Notes: generated from the sequence alone by a model not told the origin. DNA of 64,000 nucleotides from Argentina anserina (GCF_933775445.1 NC_065872.1:19282001-19346000); one strand, 5' to 3'. Shown: positions 11,172 to 23,627, numbered from the stretch's first letter. Translations and numbers: made by a program.

Positions 11172-14045
11172 CTAAACATTAATTACATTTTCCACCGGTA
11201 CAAACTTCCCCTTTCCTTTTCCTCTTGGAGTTGGAGGTGGACAATTGTTCTTGCTTGAAGCATTGTCCTCATGATCTACAAAAATGACAGTCCAAGAGTA
11301 AGTCTAAATGTATAATGTCAAATTGAATTGAAATCGGTCAACAAGTATAAAGTATAAACACTTGTTAAAATGTATACCTAGCTCAAGACCTTCATAAAAA
11401 TCAGTGTTTATCATTGTTGGTATATCAGCATCTACTTCAACCATTGCAATATCATCACCTAACATCCAATTTTGCATGTAAATCAGCCCCTCCACAGTTT
11501 TAGGAGTTAATGAGCTCCTAAAACAGTCAATTACTCTACCCCCTGTTGAAAAACATGACTCTGAGGCCACTGTTGAGGTCTGAATGGCAAGAACATCCCT
11601 AGCTATCGCAGCTAAGACTGGATACCTGCAGCTATTGATCTTCCACCAACTCAGGATGTCAAAGTGATCTTCTTCATCAGTTGGATCCAATGCAGCATCT
11701 AAGTATTGATCAACTTCATGAGCTGCGACTGCCTCTTCCTTTTCTTGAACAATCTTTTTCCAATTACTGAGCCGCTGACCCCGATGGCCTGAGCTAGAGC
11801 TGCTTCCACTTATGATAGTACTAGATGAAGAATTAGGAGAATGCGGCCTCAGCATGTGTATGCCTTCATCTACATGTACCACATACTAACACAAGATGAC
11901 AAGAATTTATGATTAGTCCAACAAAACATCTCAATGGTACTCACAGAAGCTCAAAACAGTAGCATCCCTAGCTATTCACAGAACAATAACACCATATATG
12001 CATCAACACACACAAATCATGTTGGTTCTGTGGCTGTCAATCAAAGCTATCTCACTTTTGGTTAACGATTCCATAAAACGAAATTTTGATCTCAAAAACA
12101 TCATTTGCACACACATATCATTACCATATATGCATCAGCACTCACAAATCAGTAGCATCATCTAAAAAAATATCATTTACACACACATCATTACCATATA
12201 TGCATCATAAGCAGTTGAAGTATGAAGTAATACCTGATTATAAAGATCCATAAACAGCTTTTTGATCTCCTTTGTTCTTCTTTCCACCTCACAAACAGGT
12301 AGCTCCTCTTCCATATACATGTGTGTTACATTTTTTAACTTGAATCTTGCATCTAAAACTAGACCAATAATCAACATGTTGTTAAGGTCCCCAAAAGAGC
12401 CAAAATACTTCAACCATTTGCTTCTCATATTGCTAGCCATGTCTATCAATGTCTTTGTAGTTTCTAACCCACTTGCCAACCGAGGTGTTAGTAACAAGCT
12501 TTTTATGTTGGTCTCCATGTCAATGACATCATGTAAAGCAGTGTGCACAGTAGGGTGCAATGATGCACTGTTCCTTAGAGTAACCTCATAGAAAAGTCTT
12601 AAGAAATTGACAAACACTTTTGCCTTGTCCCAATCTTCTTCATTCGGAGGTCCCACCTTCTTTCTGTGACTAGTGCTAGGTACTAGATTTCCATCTTCAT
12701 CAAATTCTTCATCTGGTTCTTTAAAGTAAGCTGCAAAGGTTGACTCCTCATCTTCCAACATTAGTGCGAATACTTATTCAAACTTCAAAGCCGATTCCAA
12801 CATTATATAGGTGTTGTTCCACCTTGTTGGGACATCCATGCACACAAGTCCCTTACACTCAAGCTTTTCCCTTGCTACAGCCTTCTTAAAAATCTCTAAC
12901 CTATTTGCAGAAGACCTCACAAACTTCACAGCATTCCTAATTGCCAACACAGATTTCTGCAACCTTTTCAAACCATGCCCCACTATTAAGTTAGTAATGT
13001 GAGCAGTGCACCTCACATGCATGTATTTTCCATTTAAAATTTGATCATAAGCTGCCGACTTATTCATCTTAGCAACCAGCCACTCTAAAGCACACTTATT
13101 TGAAGAAGCATTATCAACAGTAACACACATCACTTTCTCAATTCCCCACTGCACCAAGCATGATTCAATAAGCTTCCCTATAGTTGGTCCTTGATGGTTT
13201 TGAATCATACTAAAGTTAAGGATCCTCTTGTGCATTTTCCAATCTGCATCGACAAAATGCACAGTAAGCACCATGTAATTGATATTTTGAACACTAGTCC
13301 AAGTGTCGGTGGTTAGACTAAGCCTATATGCTTTCAAACTCTTTTTTAGTGCATGTTTTTGGATGTCATACATATTTAGAAACCTTCTACCCACTGTTCT
13401 TCTTGAAGTCTTTTCAAAAGAAGGACACACTCTCTGACAAAATCTGTTAAACCCTAGCTTGTCTACAAAGCTAAATGGCAGCTCATCAATGACAATCATC
13501 TCTACACAAGCTTCAACAAAATCTTCCTGATTTTGAGCTTTTGTACTTGTGCTCAGTTTATTTGACCGAGACTTATCCCCTACAAGATTTTTTTGTGTCT
13601 TATCTCCCTCATGTGGAAAATGCCTACAACCTTGATTGAGATGCCTAAGCAAACTAGATGTACCACTCTTACCCTCAACAATGAAATCCCCAAACTTCCC
13701 CCTAGGACAATGGATGCAATATGCCCTTCTCTGAACTCTCTGGATTACTTTACCATGAACATCTTTTACTCTCTCAATTTTTTCATACTCTTTGAAATGA
13801 TCCCAAACCATACTAGTACGTTTTGTACCTAGAGAAGAAGACTCACCACCCTCACTTACAGAAGCAGCAGGTTCAACTACACTTGAAGCAGGTCCATTGG
13901 CAGCAGCAGGTGTTTGGCTTGAAGCAGGTTGGCTTCCAACTTCAAGTAGCTCCAAAGGAGTAGGAGATGCTGTTGTTGAAGAACTCCCAAGACCAGAAGC
14001 AGAGGGATTAGGTCGAACCAAACCCGACTTCTTTCCTCTAGCCAT
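11172..14045 (-). pseudogene. hAT transposase (BED finger, RNase H-like, hATC), one stop codon
   Basis: The protein cuts and pastes the element. Proposed exons are 12234-14045, 11378-11885 and 11172-11275, joined at GT/AG sites with consistent phase (808 codons with the stop). In order: an N-terminal BED zinc finger (VWDHF, then CIHC, ending HLNQGCRHF), the RNase H-like core with TTDTWTS, TVDNASSNKCALEWL, CTAHITNLIV and VPTRWNNTYIML, a DUF4413-like middle, and a C-terminal hATC dimerisation domain (DILSWWK, YPVLAAIARDVLAIQ, ASESCFSTGGRVI). A single in-frame TAA at 12774-12776, after ESALKFE, interrupts an otherwise open frame; a one-base change from a Lys codon would explain it. The start MARGKKSG was preferred to an upstream in-frame Met. 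Apart from the stop, the copy is well preserved. Confidence 0.88.
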
Positions 14046-14099
14046 CCTAAACCAATTTGACAAGAAACACATCATTAGTCAACCTATATGCAGTGAAAA

Positions 14100-15023
14100 T
14101 GTGAAATGCTGAAGCTTTCATGAATAGAACACAAAAACAAAAATAGAAGCAAAAACACATGGTCAGCTTTATAAAACAATCTACATATATTGATTTCATT
14201 TATATACATATAGTATAGAGATTACATTCCTTAATTTGTGTAATGTCTGTGCAGAAGCAAATGATGATTAAAAACAACAATTATCATTATATTTATATCT
14301 ATATCAGAGAACATGAACTCAAGAACATGTATGATTGAACCTAAAAATGATTGAAAGGGGAATATAATTGTATCCTATTGTCCAATATTGCTTCAAACTC
14401 AATGATCCAGCACTCAAGCAACCATGCTTCAAACTATGTAATACATCAAAACCTACATTGTTTACTACCTATCATACTACTCTATGCAGCATCATATAAT
14501 CTCTTAGTAATTGTTACGTTTGTGGCTGACAACTGTGACCAACTGAAAATATGAGATAGCTGAACCATTATTCTAGTTCTTGAGACTGTCAGGAAATATA
14601 ACATCCTTTGCTGGTTGCTATCTTAATCAGATTGTTTATAATAGATCATACTTTCTAATGTAATTTGGACACTATGATATAGTTACCATGACATTATTAT
14701 GATGAATTTTTGAACAAGTTGTCTTTTTACAGGAAGAGTTTCAGAATGTATATGTTGAAACACATGTAGGCACTTGATTATCCCTTGACACTGTTTAACT
14801 ACTTATGTTCAAATAAAATGAATGCATAAATATATAATTAATTGATGTAGGTCTTTCTGTGTTATTTTGGAATACCTGAAACATAATATAATCAAAATGT
14901 TTGTATTCTAGTTTAAAATATGATGTAGATGATGCATTTATTTTACCAATTGAATTATTACTCAGATTACTGACGCAGTATTCATCTCTTTAGATTATTA
15001 TTAGTTAATCTTTCTTCCTGCAG
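14100..15023. other. hAT internal non-coding, upstream of transposase
   Basis: AT-rich sequence between the transposase start and the exon-like insert. It should contain the transposase promoter. No coding frame is visible. Confidence 0.4.
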
Positions 15024-15090
15024 GTTGGAACTGCCATGGATATTGTAGAACAACTGGTGGAAGAACAAAGTTTGGATCCTTTGTTTACAA
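15024..15090 (+). other. Exon-like insert inside the hAT (possible captured gene fragment)
   Basis: A 67-base open stretch has a strong acceptor before it (TTTCTTCCTGCAG) and a strong donor after it (GTAAGT). It lies on the strand opposite the transposase and reads VGTAMDIVEQLVEEQSLDPL in one frame. I do not recognise the parent gene. hAT and other DNA elements do pick up host exons with their splice sites; that origin is an inference from the paired splice signals. Confidence 0.4.
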
Positions 15091-16289
15091 GTAAGTACAT
15101 ATATCTTATTATCTTGGACTATATAAACTGATGCTTACGAAAAATCTCTTTTCCCATGGACAAGAACAAAACAATAAAAGGAAAGTACACAAGTGCTGGA
15201 CAAAATTGTGTATGCTCAGTTTTTTACATTCATTTCTTTCTATTGACAAGTCCACTATGCAATATATGACATCATGTTTCAACAAAAGGAATGAGAACAT
15301 AATTCTCCAAAAGAAAAAAAAAATATATATATATAAGGAGGGAACAGACCAATTGACTCATCTATTCGTATGTTAAGTCTCTTAAATTGTATAGTTTTAA
15401 CACACCTAGGGGTCATTTTGTTCTGATGTAGTGCTAGAATTCCATGATTGAGTCCTCTGTTTTTACTCTTTCAAATTTTAAGCCATATAGGTTCTTTACA
15501 GAGACCAAGTTCATACTCAGCTTCAATCTCTTTGGTCCAAAGTGACCAAATGCTACAGACTACTTCGGTCAAATAATCTATGCATATAACACAGGATGAG
15601 AGACCTACACAATGTTCAAATTACTTCAACATCCAGAAATCTCAAAAACTAAAAATTACAAATAGACTCATATGAAACAATGAAAAGGGTCACCGAGTAT
15701 ATCTCTGATGCCCTGGAAGTATAGCTTTTATTATTTGAGTGATTATACACTGTTACTTCATCTACTATCTATGCCGATCATTCAAAAGCTTACATAAACA
15801 AGTTAGAGGAGAAACTATCAAGACTAGAAATTGGATCCACAATTTAGTACTAAAACAAAAACAATCTAAGTGGGAAATATGCACAACTAGGCAAACACCC
15901 TGCATCATCTATTCATCTATATTCAACAGAAATAATTGAAATCTCAGTGGGAGAACTTACCCAGATTATGGAATTCTGAGAGCTTAGAGAAAGAGAGGAA
16001 GTGATGAAATGCTGGGGGTTGAGGCTAAGGCAGTATGAGTATGGGTGAGGAGACGGCGGCGATGAGGTTGGAGGGGGTGGAAGTGGAGGGAGCAGGCTGG
16101 AAAGATGGGAGAGAACACAGAGAAGGATGACATCTGTTCTCTGCCTCGATGAGAATGGAAAGCAGGAAAGGTATGACTGAATCTGAAACAGTTCTTTGCG
16201 GCTTAACACATAACCTGATAACCCTAACAAATTTAAATCAACGGCCATGATGAATAATCCAACGGTCAAGATTAAAAGTTATTTAATTG

Positions 16290-16445
16290 CGGGACGGGAC
16301 GGGACGAAGCGGGATATAAATTATTCGTCCCACGTCCCGTCCCACTATTATGAAACGGGACGGGACGAACGTTTTTAGACCTTCGTCCCGTCCCGTCCTT
16401 ATGAATTTCGGGACGGGATCGGGACGGGATCGGGATTTTCGTTTT
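16290..16445. repeat. hAT right subterminal GGGACGGGA array
   Basis: GGGACGGGAC, CGTCCCGTCCC and GGGATCGGGA motifs mirror those at the left end and abut the right inverted repeat. Confidence 0.75.
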
Positions 16446-16467
16446 TATGCCCACCCCTAATTCAGAC

Positions 16468-17912
16468 TATTAACCGAAGCATTTATGCTTCATTATTTCC
16501 TTTTAATAACCGCAATATATAATTGCATTGAAATCCGTAATAGGGAGTAGATATTCTCATGTTCTTCCATATAATGAGTGTCTTGTTTCAAGAACTTCTC
16601 ATATCTTGCTCTTGTATGACCATAATGTTTATGTCTTTTAATGAAACGATGTTGTACCAAAAGAAATTAATCTCGACTAGGTGCATAAACACATCCAACA
16701 TGATTATGCCAAATTAAGGCGCATGTTGTGGTCAACAAGAAGGAAGATTCATTAGTATCAAGACGATACAACTTCCAAGTACTGAATTGGAGGTTAAGTC
16801 CCAAAGTATGATAACTCAATTCAATAAACTGTGACAAATTCTGTCACAATGGTATAAGTGATAATTCTCGTCACAAACCAATGGATAAGCGATAATTTCT
16901 GTCGCAAACCGATGTTTGTCCCTTTTTTTTCAAACTTGTAGCTACACACAACGACTACGGATGGTAACAACGGCACTCACAGTCGCTCCTAAAACTTAGT
17001 ACCAGGGGAATCATATCCATGTATACCACTCGAGAAGTGAAAGAATCGGGTTTAAAAGAAAAGAGAGGTTGAAAGTCCCCGATGAAAGACAAAATTCAGA
17101 AAAATTTATATTGCATGAAAGCAGCAACGCTAATTAAAACATACTTGGTTGTCTGCCAAATAAACAACGTAATAGTTACTCTTGCTTAATTTCCACGATC
17201 ATCCTTGATTCCACGAATATACGTCGCGATTTGACTCTCGCCATTTGATTTTGTATCACCATGTGATAAATTTCACCAAAATGAAAACATATGATTAGTT
17301 TAAATTATTCACATAGGAAATCAGTACAAATAAAAAAGAAAGTACTGAAGTGACAATAGGGTAATAAAAAAAACTTTTTACCAAGAGAAAAATTACCATT
17401 CCTCATTTACCAATTTACTGATTTACTAAAAGAGGTAAAAACCTCTTCAACCAAGTCGTGTTAAGCCGGAGAAGGACGATCGGGTCAGAGCCTAAGCATC
17501 CGGGTCGAGCTTGCTGCTGCTGCTGCGCCGGGGAGGCTCAATAGACAGAGGTGTTAGATGAGGCAAGACGAGCGCGGTGGCGATTGGAGGATGCCGGCTC
17601 GAGCAAGGTGATGGGCTGCGTCGAGGATCCGTTGACGGGGCTGGAGTTCAGGAGGTGCTCGAGAAGGGTCCTCAGCTTCTGGAAAGCAGGGCGACATCGC
17701 CGCTGGTTCGTGCACCCACCGGTACTAGGCCCGATTACGATCAAGGCTGGGACGACAATCTGGGAGAAGTTGCGGCGGCTTCGGGGTCATTATCGATCCT
17801 TCTCAGCGGCGCTGCATAGGGGCGACCTCGACGCCCATGAAGCTTGAGACGCGCACCATAACTCAGGGTTCTAGACCTAGGAACTCAGGGTTAGAACTAC
17901 GTGATGATAACG
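16468..17912 (-). other. Copia copy 1 leader and 5' internal part
   Basis: This is the 5' internal region of the element on the minus strand, cut from the rest by the hAT. The block 16990-17250 matches 28840-29100 of copy 2. The GC-rich part at 17460-17870 gives overlapping frames on both strands, but these look like chance products of composition. The sequence next to the LTR reads CGTTATCATCACG on the minus strand, the probable primer-binding region; it shares only the TATCA core with an initiator-Met site. Confidence 0.6.
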
Positions 17913-18109
17913 TGTTACAGAAGAATGTAATACGCATCAAATAGGGAGAAACATCATCTTTATTCATTGATAAGGAGGTCTTATATATAAACATTACATT
18001 GAGTATCCCCGTTGAACAAGAGTTAATATATTTTTCCTTATCTAGACTAACCTATACTAACTAGGATAAGATACACTGAAAGATTACGGAGAGTAATTCT
18101 CTTATAACA
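17913..18109 (-). repeat. Copia copy 1, right (5') LTR
   Basis: A 197-bp LTR ending in ATAACA and followed directly by the target duplication TTATG at 18110-18114. Confidence 0.9.
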
Positions 18110-18114
18110 TTATG

Positions 18115-18818
18115 CAATTATGCTTGCTCGTAGTTATAGGATGAATAAGTTGTGTTTAATTTCGAATAAGTAGACATATGTTATGTATCATGTGAGTATG
18201 CTCACAACCTCTTAACTATCTGGATATGGTAGCGGATGGATATGTAAAGACTATTTTGGCCTTAATCCTCTTTTTTATAAACCAAGTGGTTTCATTCAAA
18301 AAGAGAGAGGAAAAGATGCCATGCCCGATCATATTCAAATATGGATTTGGCTGTCACAACGAGTCATATGCAATAATATGGGTTAGTTCCATTGTCACTT
18401 CCGATTTGTTAACACAGCATAATCCTTCACCCGCTCGAGTTAAGTACAAATTTCGATTGACAGTTACATAGCAGAAGATAGTATCTACAATTGATAATTA
18501 CGAAGAAGTAAAAACCGGAACCGGCAGAAAAGCCAACCCCAAGTAACAAGGCAAGATGGTATAAGTCAGGCAACCTACACCAAGACTACAGCATAACAAT
18601 GAGACTTGTAAGATGCAAACGAACAAAAAAAAAACACACTGGTTTTACTTCTGTGTGATGCAATACCTGAACAAGACACTTGTGCCATGAAAAAAGGAAA
18701 ATCACTCTGGTTCCGAGTGATCCAGTACCTGAAGAAGTCACTTGTGCAGTGAAAAAAAGGCCTCGCCGACTGAAAAATAGGACCCTCCTCAAGGAACCTC
18801 AACGGCATTGTACTATTA
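18115..18818. other. Downstream region of the RVE1-like gene
   Basis: No gene is seen. The part next to 18819 is the probable 3' UTR of the MYB gene. Frames on the minus strand here are short and have no recognisable content. Confidence 0.4.
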
Positions 18819-21130
18819 TCAAAGGTGGGCTCTCTTCCGGTCACTGCCTTGAACTGATGTTGACTGAGCGCCTGCATCCTTGATACATCGTTTATATGGT
18901 ACAAATCCTTTTCTACACTTCTCAGGCTTCAATATAGAGAAGGCTGAGTTTTTACTCGCCTTAAATTGAAAAACCGAATTCGGTTCTTCAACTTTCTCGT
19001 TTTCAGACATCTGCAGATGACCCTGTATCTCGACATCTAAACATTTGCCTCCATTCTCCTCCTCACTGAGTGATCCAGTATCTGAACCGGTCCAAGAACT
19101 TTCTCTCAGAACATCTTTATCCTGGGGATCCTCATGGTTACAATCAAAATATGATTTCATCGTCTGCGGGTTACTAACTGATAGAAATAGAACTGATGAA
19201 TCTGCCCCAGAGCTACACTGTGCTGTAAGATTAGCAGAACTGGATTGACTCCAATTGTTGTTCTGACATCGCAGAAAATGGATGACCCCATGTCCATTCC
19301 AAATCTGTTCTTTATTCTCAAATGAATCTTCAGTAGTCATAAAGTTACATGGCATTGATGTTTGCCCAGGTTTTTCTTCAGGCTTGTTATAATCGATCGG
19401 TTTGCAAATGGCACCAGGAAAAGGTTTGTGGGAGTTTGTGACTAATACAGTCCTTCCAAAAAGCTTAAGGATTCTGGCAGATGCCTCATCAGCTGAACCG
19501 CCATTATGATACACATTTTCTGTGGGAAATAACTCCAGCTTCTGAACATTTTCACCAAAACATTAGAAGGGTGAATATCACACAAAAGATTCTTTTTTAT
19601 TTCTTTAAACAAATAATCGGACAGAAGCAACAAGGAAGAGAATTACCACAGAGATTCTCTTGTCAGGAAGTTGACCATCTTCTGCTACAGCTGATAATGA
19701 AGACATACCTTCTTCAAGTGAAGGCTGTTGCTTAGAATGATTTATATCCTCATATTGGACACCGGCAACCAATGGAACAGGGGATAGACTACCACTAGGT
19801 GGATTTGAATCAGTTGAACCAATTGTATCTGCATCCACCGGAGATAATACTGATGTCGGAGAATGGTTTTCATGCTCTGATACTGATAATTTTTTAGGTG
19901 CAGGCGTTGTTGGCTGCTCTAGATTAGAGGTGTCTGTATGAAGAGGGTGTACATGTTTTCGGGGGTAAGGACGCATTGGTTTCCGTTTTGGCCTAGGAGG
20001 AGGAATGTCAATAGGATCAGCCGAGCTCGTGATACCATCAGGGTCACGAGCAACCTAAAACAAACACAAGCTTGAGGAGTTAGAACACCATCTTGCAGGC
20101 ATCACGAACCCTTTTACTTTTATTGCCTTAGGGTCATGAAAATGAAACTTACTTCAATGCATCGGATATAGATATATACAGAATGGGATACTGGAATAAG
20201 AGCAGTAAACCTTAGAAAAGAATTTCTGGGCATGACTTCGAATCTGAACACCAGTCTTGCTGCCGATATGATCTGTCACGATAATAGAATACATCAGCAG
20301 ATAGCCCAACAGACGATCAATAAAAATATATTAAGCTTCAGCATGATGAAGAAAACTACCAGGATCCTTTCACCACACCTATTTAACTAATTCTTCGAGA
20401 AAGAGTAAAGTTCCATTCAAAATTTCAAATGAAATCACTATAAATTCCTATAATCCATTCCTACCTATGGTAATTGCATATTTCCTCGCACTTGTACCAT
20501 CTATCCAATCTTGTACACATTTAATAACAATTTTCTCTTGTAGTGAAACCCAAATCCTTGTTTTATATCATTCCATCTACAGAGATATCATCACTCATTA
20601 AGGTGATCAGTACACCGCAGTCCATATAGTCACACTTTATATGACCCCGGACTAGTTCAACCACCACCAGCTACTATAATCTTAATATGCTCCTTTCAGT
20701 CGAATTATGTTTACCTTGTATCTTTCGCCATGCCCGACCATGTAGTTTAAGAGCTTCAAGGAACTTGTTATGCTCTTCCTCTGTCCACCTCTCTCTCTGC
20801 TTTGTGATCGAGTATGTTTTCCTCACCTACAAATACCATACTACTAATCAGATGACCCAAAACGGCAAATGAATGAAGCTAGTTCTAATGATAGAACCCA
20901 AAAAAAACAAAAACAAAATAGAAACCTTGGGGGCGAAGTCATCATTTCCGCACGAGAAGTGACTTTTCAATTGATCATCAGCATCATCATCCTACATATA
21001 TAAATAAGATCACCAATTCATGAAAAATTGTCTCTTCTGATTCTAAGCTTAAAAAAAACAGGGGAGCCAGAAGCAATGGAATCTATAAGAAACGTACTTG
21101 ACGTAGTGACATAGCTGAAGATGAAGCCAT
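18819..21130 (-). CDS. RVE1: REVEILLE1-like MYB transcription factor
   Basis: RVE1-type proteins bind evening-element DNA and link the circadian clock to auxin and cold or growth genes in the nucleus. Six coding exons join in phase: 21098-21130, 20926-20991, 20715-20826, 20211-20272, 19647-20054 and 18819-19541, giving 467 codons plus stop, the family's normal size. Residues 34-91 are the single MYB repeat, opening [18 protein letters not shown] and ending with the diagnostic SHAQKFF (83-89). Next comes the basic proline stretch PPPRPKRKP (about 109-117), a likely nuclear signal, and [16 protein letters not shown] (from about 438) is the conserved C-terminal block of RVE1/RVE7/LHY relatives. 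The start MASSSAMSL is the first ATG ahead of the in-phase exons. No lesion was seen. RVE7 is the main alternative name. The Copia insertion ends about 700 bp beyond the stop. Confidence 0.9.
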
Positions 21131-21299
21131 TAAGCGACCCACCAAGCAAAGGTGACCTCTCCTTCGACTCTGCTGTCGTTCTTCCCGACTCGTTTGAAAG
21201 CTTTGTCTCTGTCTTCCCCACAATCATACAGCAAGAATATACTCATAAATTGAGGCTGCCCTTTTTCAGACAACCCATTTGGCCATTCGTAGATTGAAA

Positions 21300-23438
21300 A
21301 CTTGATCAGGATCACAACCCAGTTAATAAACCCAGAAAACAAACAAGGAACTGGGTCTCACTTTGGCACACAGAAAGAACAGAGGACCAAGAAAATGAGG
21401 AAGAAGAGTGATTGTGAAGAGAAAATTGGGAAGGAAGCAAGTGCCGACACGTCAGCGTTTACTGAATTTTTTGTGTTGATATTTTATTTTATAAGGGAAT
21501 GCTCCAGCATTTAGACAGAGTCTCATGGCCTACGATGGACGGAAGCTTCACCAAAGTCCGATTCCGAATCAGAAGCGCTCGGAAGCGCAGTTTCGAAAAA
21601 GAAAGTTTTGAAAGCGTGAAAATTATTGGGTTTTTATAATTTTCTTCTCTTTTTTCCGGCTTTAATATAAATTCCTTTTAAAAATCTCTATATTCTAAGG
21701 ACTCGATAATTTATGAAGATAAATCAAAATCTAGAATTGAATGAAAACTCAGAAAACATATAGTTGAAAACCTCCTTCAAGTAAGTTGAATGAGATTCGA
21801 TGATTTATTTGAACTTTTAGTTTTGTGTGAGACAACAAGGGCATATAAGATTATAGATGAGTTTGATTTGGAGCAAGATACTGATTGAAACTAGATGAGT
21901 GAAAAATCAATGTTGTGGATTTTAGAGCTAGACTAGGATGAAGCTCAGAGAGATAACGCAAAGTCGTTCAGCTTTAGGGCGCGTCGCTCATTGCAAAATG
22001 TATATACATATATTTTTGATTCCACATACTTAGTCAGTGTGATTGGAGAGATCGTCAGGTGTATGATGGATTAACTGAAATGTGATATGCATCATTTGTG
22101 GTTAGTCACACTACTAATATCATGTTAGTTATTGAAGTGTTTGTGTTGTTTATTCTAGGCCATTACAAAATATTTATTGAGCTCATTTTTCTATCATATT
22201 GTTCTTCTATAATATTTTAGTAATTAATTTGTTGTTTTATATAATATATTTTTAGATATAAATATATATTATTTTATTATGACACTTCTAAAACGTACCC
22301 GTTTTCAAAAAAATTCAAAACGCTTTGATTCCACTATTCGCGCTCGATTCCATGCAGTTTAGTTTGTGGCTGACTTCCTTTGACACATGACCACGTGGCG
22401 TCTGTTTGTAATCTCGATCGCATCAGCCTATCAGCTATTTCTTTTTCTAGAATAAAAGCAAATGTTTCCTCTCTTTTTTAGAATAAATCTATTAATAAAA
22501 GAGAAAACCATTAGACTATAAATATGATCTAAGCATTCTCAAAATCTATTAACAAAAGAGAAAACCGCCTGTACAATCATTTCGGTTTTTAAAATTTTAT
22601 ATAATGGATTCTCAAAATAGTATGATTAGTTTTCTCGCCACTAACACAAGATATATATACTACCATTCTTCCGCAATTGTTATATAGATTTGCATAGTTG
22701 ATGTAATCACCTTGCACAACATTGTGATATAGTTTTCTCACATTTTGACAAGTAGTACGAGTGTTGTACTTAATACACTGTAAACTAACTAACTATCGTA
22801 TCATTATATTTTTTTGCAGTAAATCTATCCTCGTGTTGTGATTTATATTGACAATGTGACTACCTTTAATTATGTCATTGACGAACAAATATCAAATTCA
22901 AAATGATTACCCATTTATTTATTGAACAAATATAGAGTTCAATGGTTCCTCTTTATTATCTGTAGTACACCAATTAGGAGGCACTTAAAATGATGTACTA
23001 AAGAAGAAATTGAAGCTAAACCCTCATGATGAATGAGTGGCACGAAACAATCACAACACCAGAGTCGCGAGAGTAGGGGTGCTCCACCTAAAAAAAATCT
23101 GACGAAATAATAATGAAATAAAAATATCAAAAAAGAGGGAAAGGATATTTGTGTGGCGTGGAAAGATGCTTAAAAACATATCCAGCAACCCTACAAATAA
23201 CATCGCCACGTGTTCGTTCGGGACTTCCAGATCACTCGGCAGGAATCGGCAAATTGCTGTCCACAAATTCTGTGGAGGGTGTTTTGGTAAACTTAGGAAA
23301 AGTGGATTTTAGCAGTGGAGGGTTTTAGAATGTTAGTGAACGAGGGTCGAGGATCTTCTCGCCTGATATTCACTTTGTGGCTCATAGCCTCAAACCCACA
23401 ACGTTTTTTTCCATGATGGAAATACAACAAAGAAATAA
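21300..23438. other. Upstream region of RVE1-like gene, no coding sequence
   Basis: AT-rich sequence with a GC-balanced patch near 22320-22430 that contains the G-box. Nothing coding is recognisable. The right end is the target of the second Copia insertion (ACAAC). Confidence 0.4.
22391..22398. promoter_or_regulatory. G-box (CCACGTGG) upstream of RVE1-like gene
   Basis: A perfect palindromic G-box core lies about 1.26 kb upstream of the start codon at 21130. G-boxes bind bHLH and bZIP factors, including PIFs, in light- and clock-regulated plant promoters. The distance is long and a six-base core is common, so the link is weak. Confidence 0.3.
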
Positions 23439-23443
23439 ACAAC

Positions 23444-23627
23444 TGTTTCAGGATGAAATAATTGTGTATTATTGAATGATATGGGGGCCTATATATAGGC
23501 ATTACAAAACCACAATCCCGTAGGATTCGGAGTCATAATCTATTACGGAGATGCTAATCTATCTCCTAACAGGAAACCTATTAGGCTAAGACACACACAA
23601 GAGTAGAATAGTAATTCTCCCGGAACA
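23444..23627 (-). repeat. Copia copy 2, left (3') LTR
   Basis: A 184-bp LTR containing the TATATATAGG stretch also seen in its partner. The polypurine tract follows at once on its right side, which makes it the 3' LTR. Confidence 0.92.

Larger units (their letters stand above)
10853..16459 (-). mobile_element. hAT DNA transposon nested in the Copia element
   Basis: The ends are perfect 12-bp inverted repeats, TAGGGGTGGGCA at 10853 and its complement ending at 16459. They are flanked by the 8-bp duplication ATTCAGAC (10845-10852 and 16460-16467), the hallmark of hAT transposition. Both subterminal regions carry many GGGACGGGA-type motifs in opposite orientation, probable transposase binding sites. 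The minus strand encodes a RICESLEEPER/DAYSLEEPER-type transposase (11172-14045). Total length is 5607 bp. Because it sits inside Copia copy 1, it is younger than that insertion. Confidence 0.95.
5910..18109 (-). mobile_element. Ty1/Copia LTR retrotransposon (older copy), with nested hAT
   Basis: The direct terminal repeats (5910-6105 and 17913-18109) begin TGTTACAGAAG and end in ACA. Both sides carry the 5-bp duplication TTATG (5905-5909 and 18110-18114), so the insertion boundaries are certain. A polypurine tract read on the minus strand (CAAGGGGAAG, 6106-6115) lies inside the left LTR, and a TTATCA-containing primer-site-like sequence lies inside the right LTR, so the element runs right to left. 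Without the nested hAT it would be about 6.6 kb, the same as the second copy at 23444-29979, which shares its internal sequence (for example 6595-6880 with 24120-24400, and 16990-17250 with 28840-29100). No long gag-pol frame remains. I counted about 22 LTR differences in 197 bp, so it is an old, dead insertion. Confidence 0.93.

Noticed and set aside
17538..17847. Arg/Gly-rich frames on both strands
   Set aside because: They are inside the GC-rich leader of Copia copy 1, next to its 5' LTR, and match no protein pattern.
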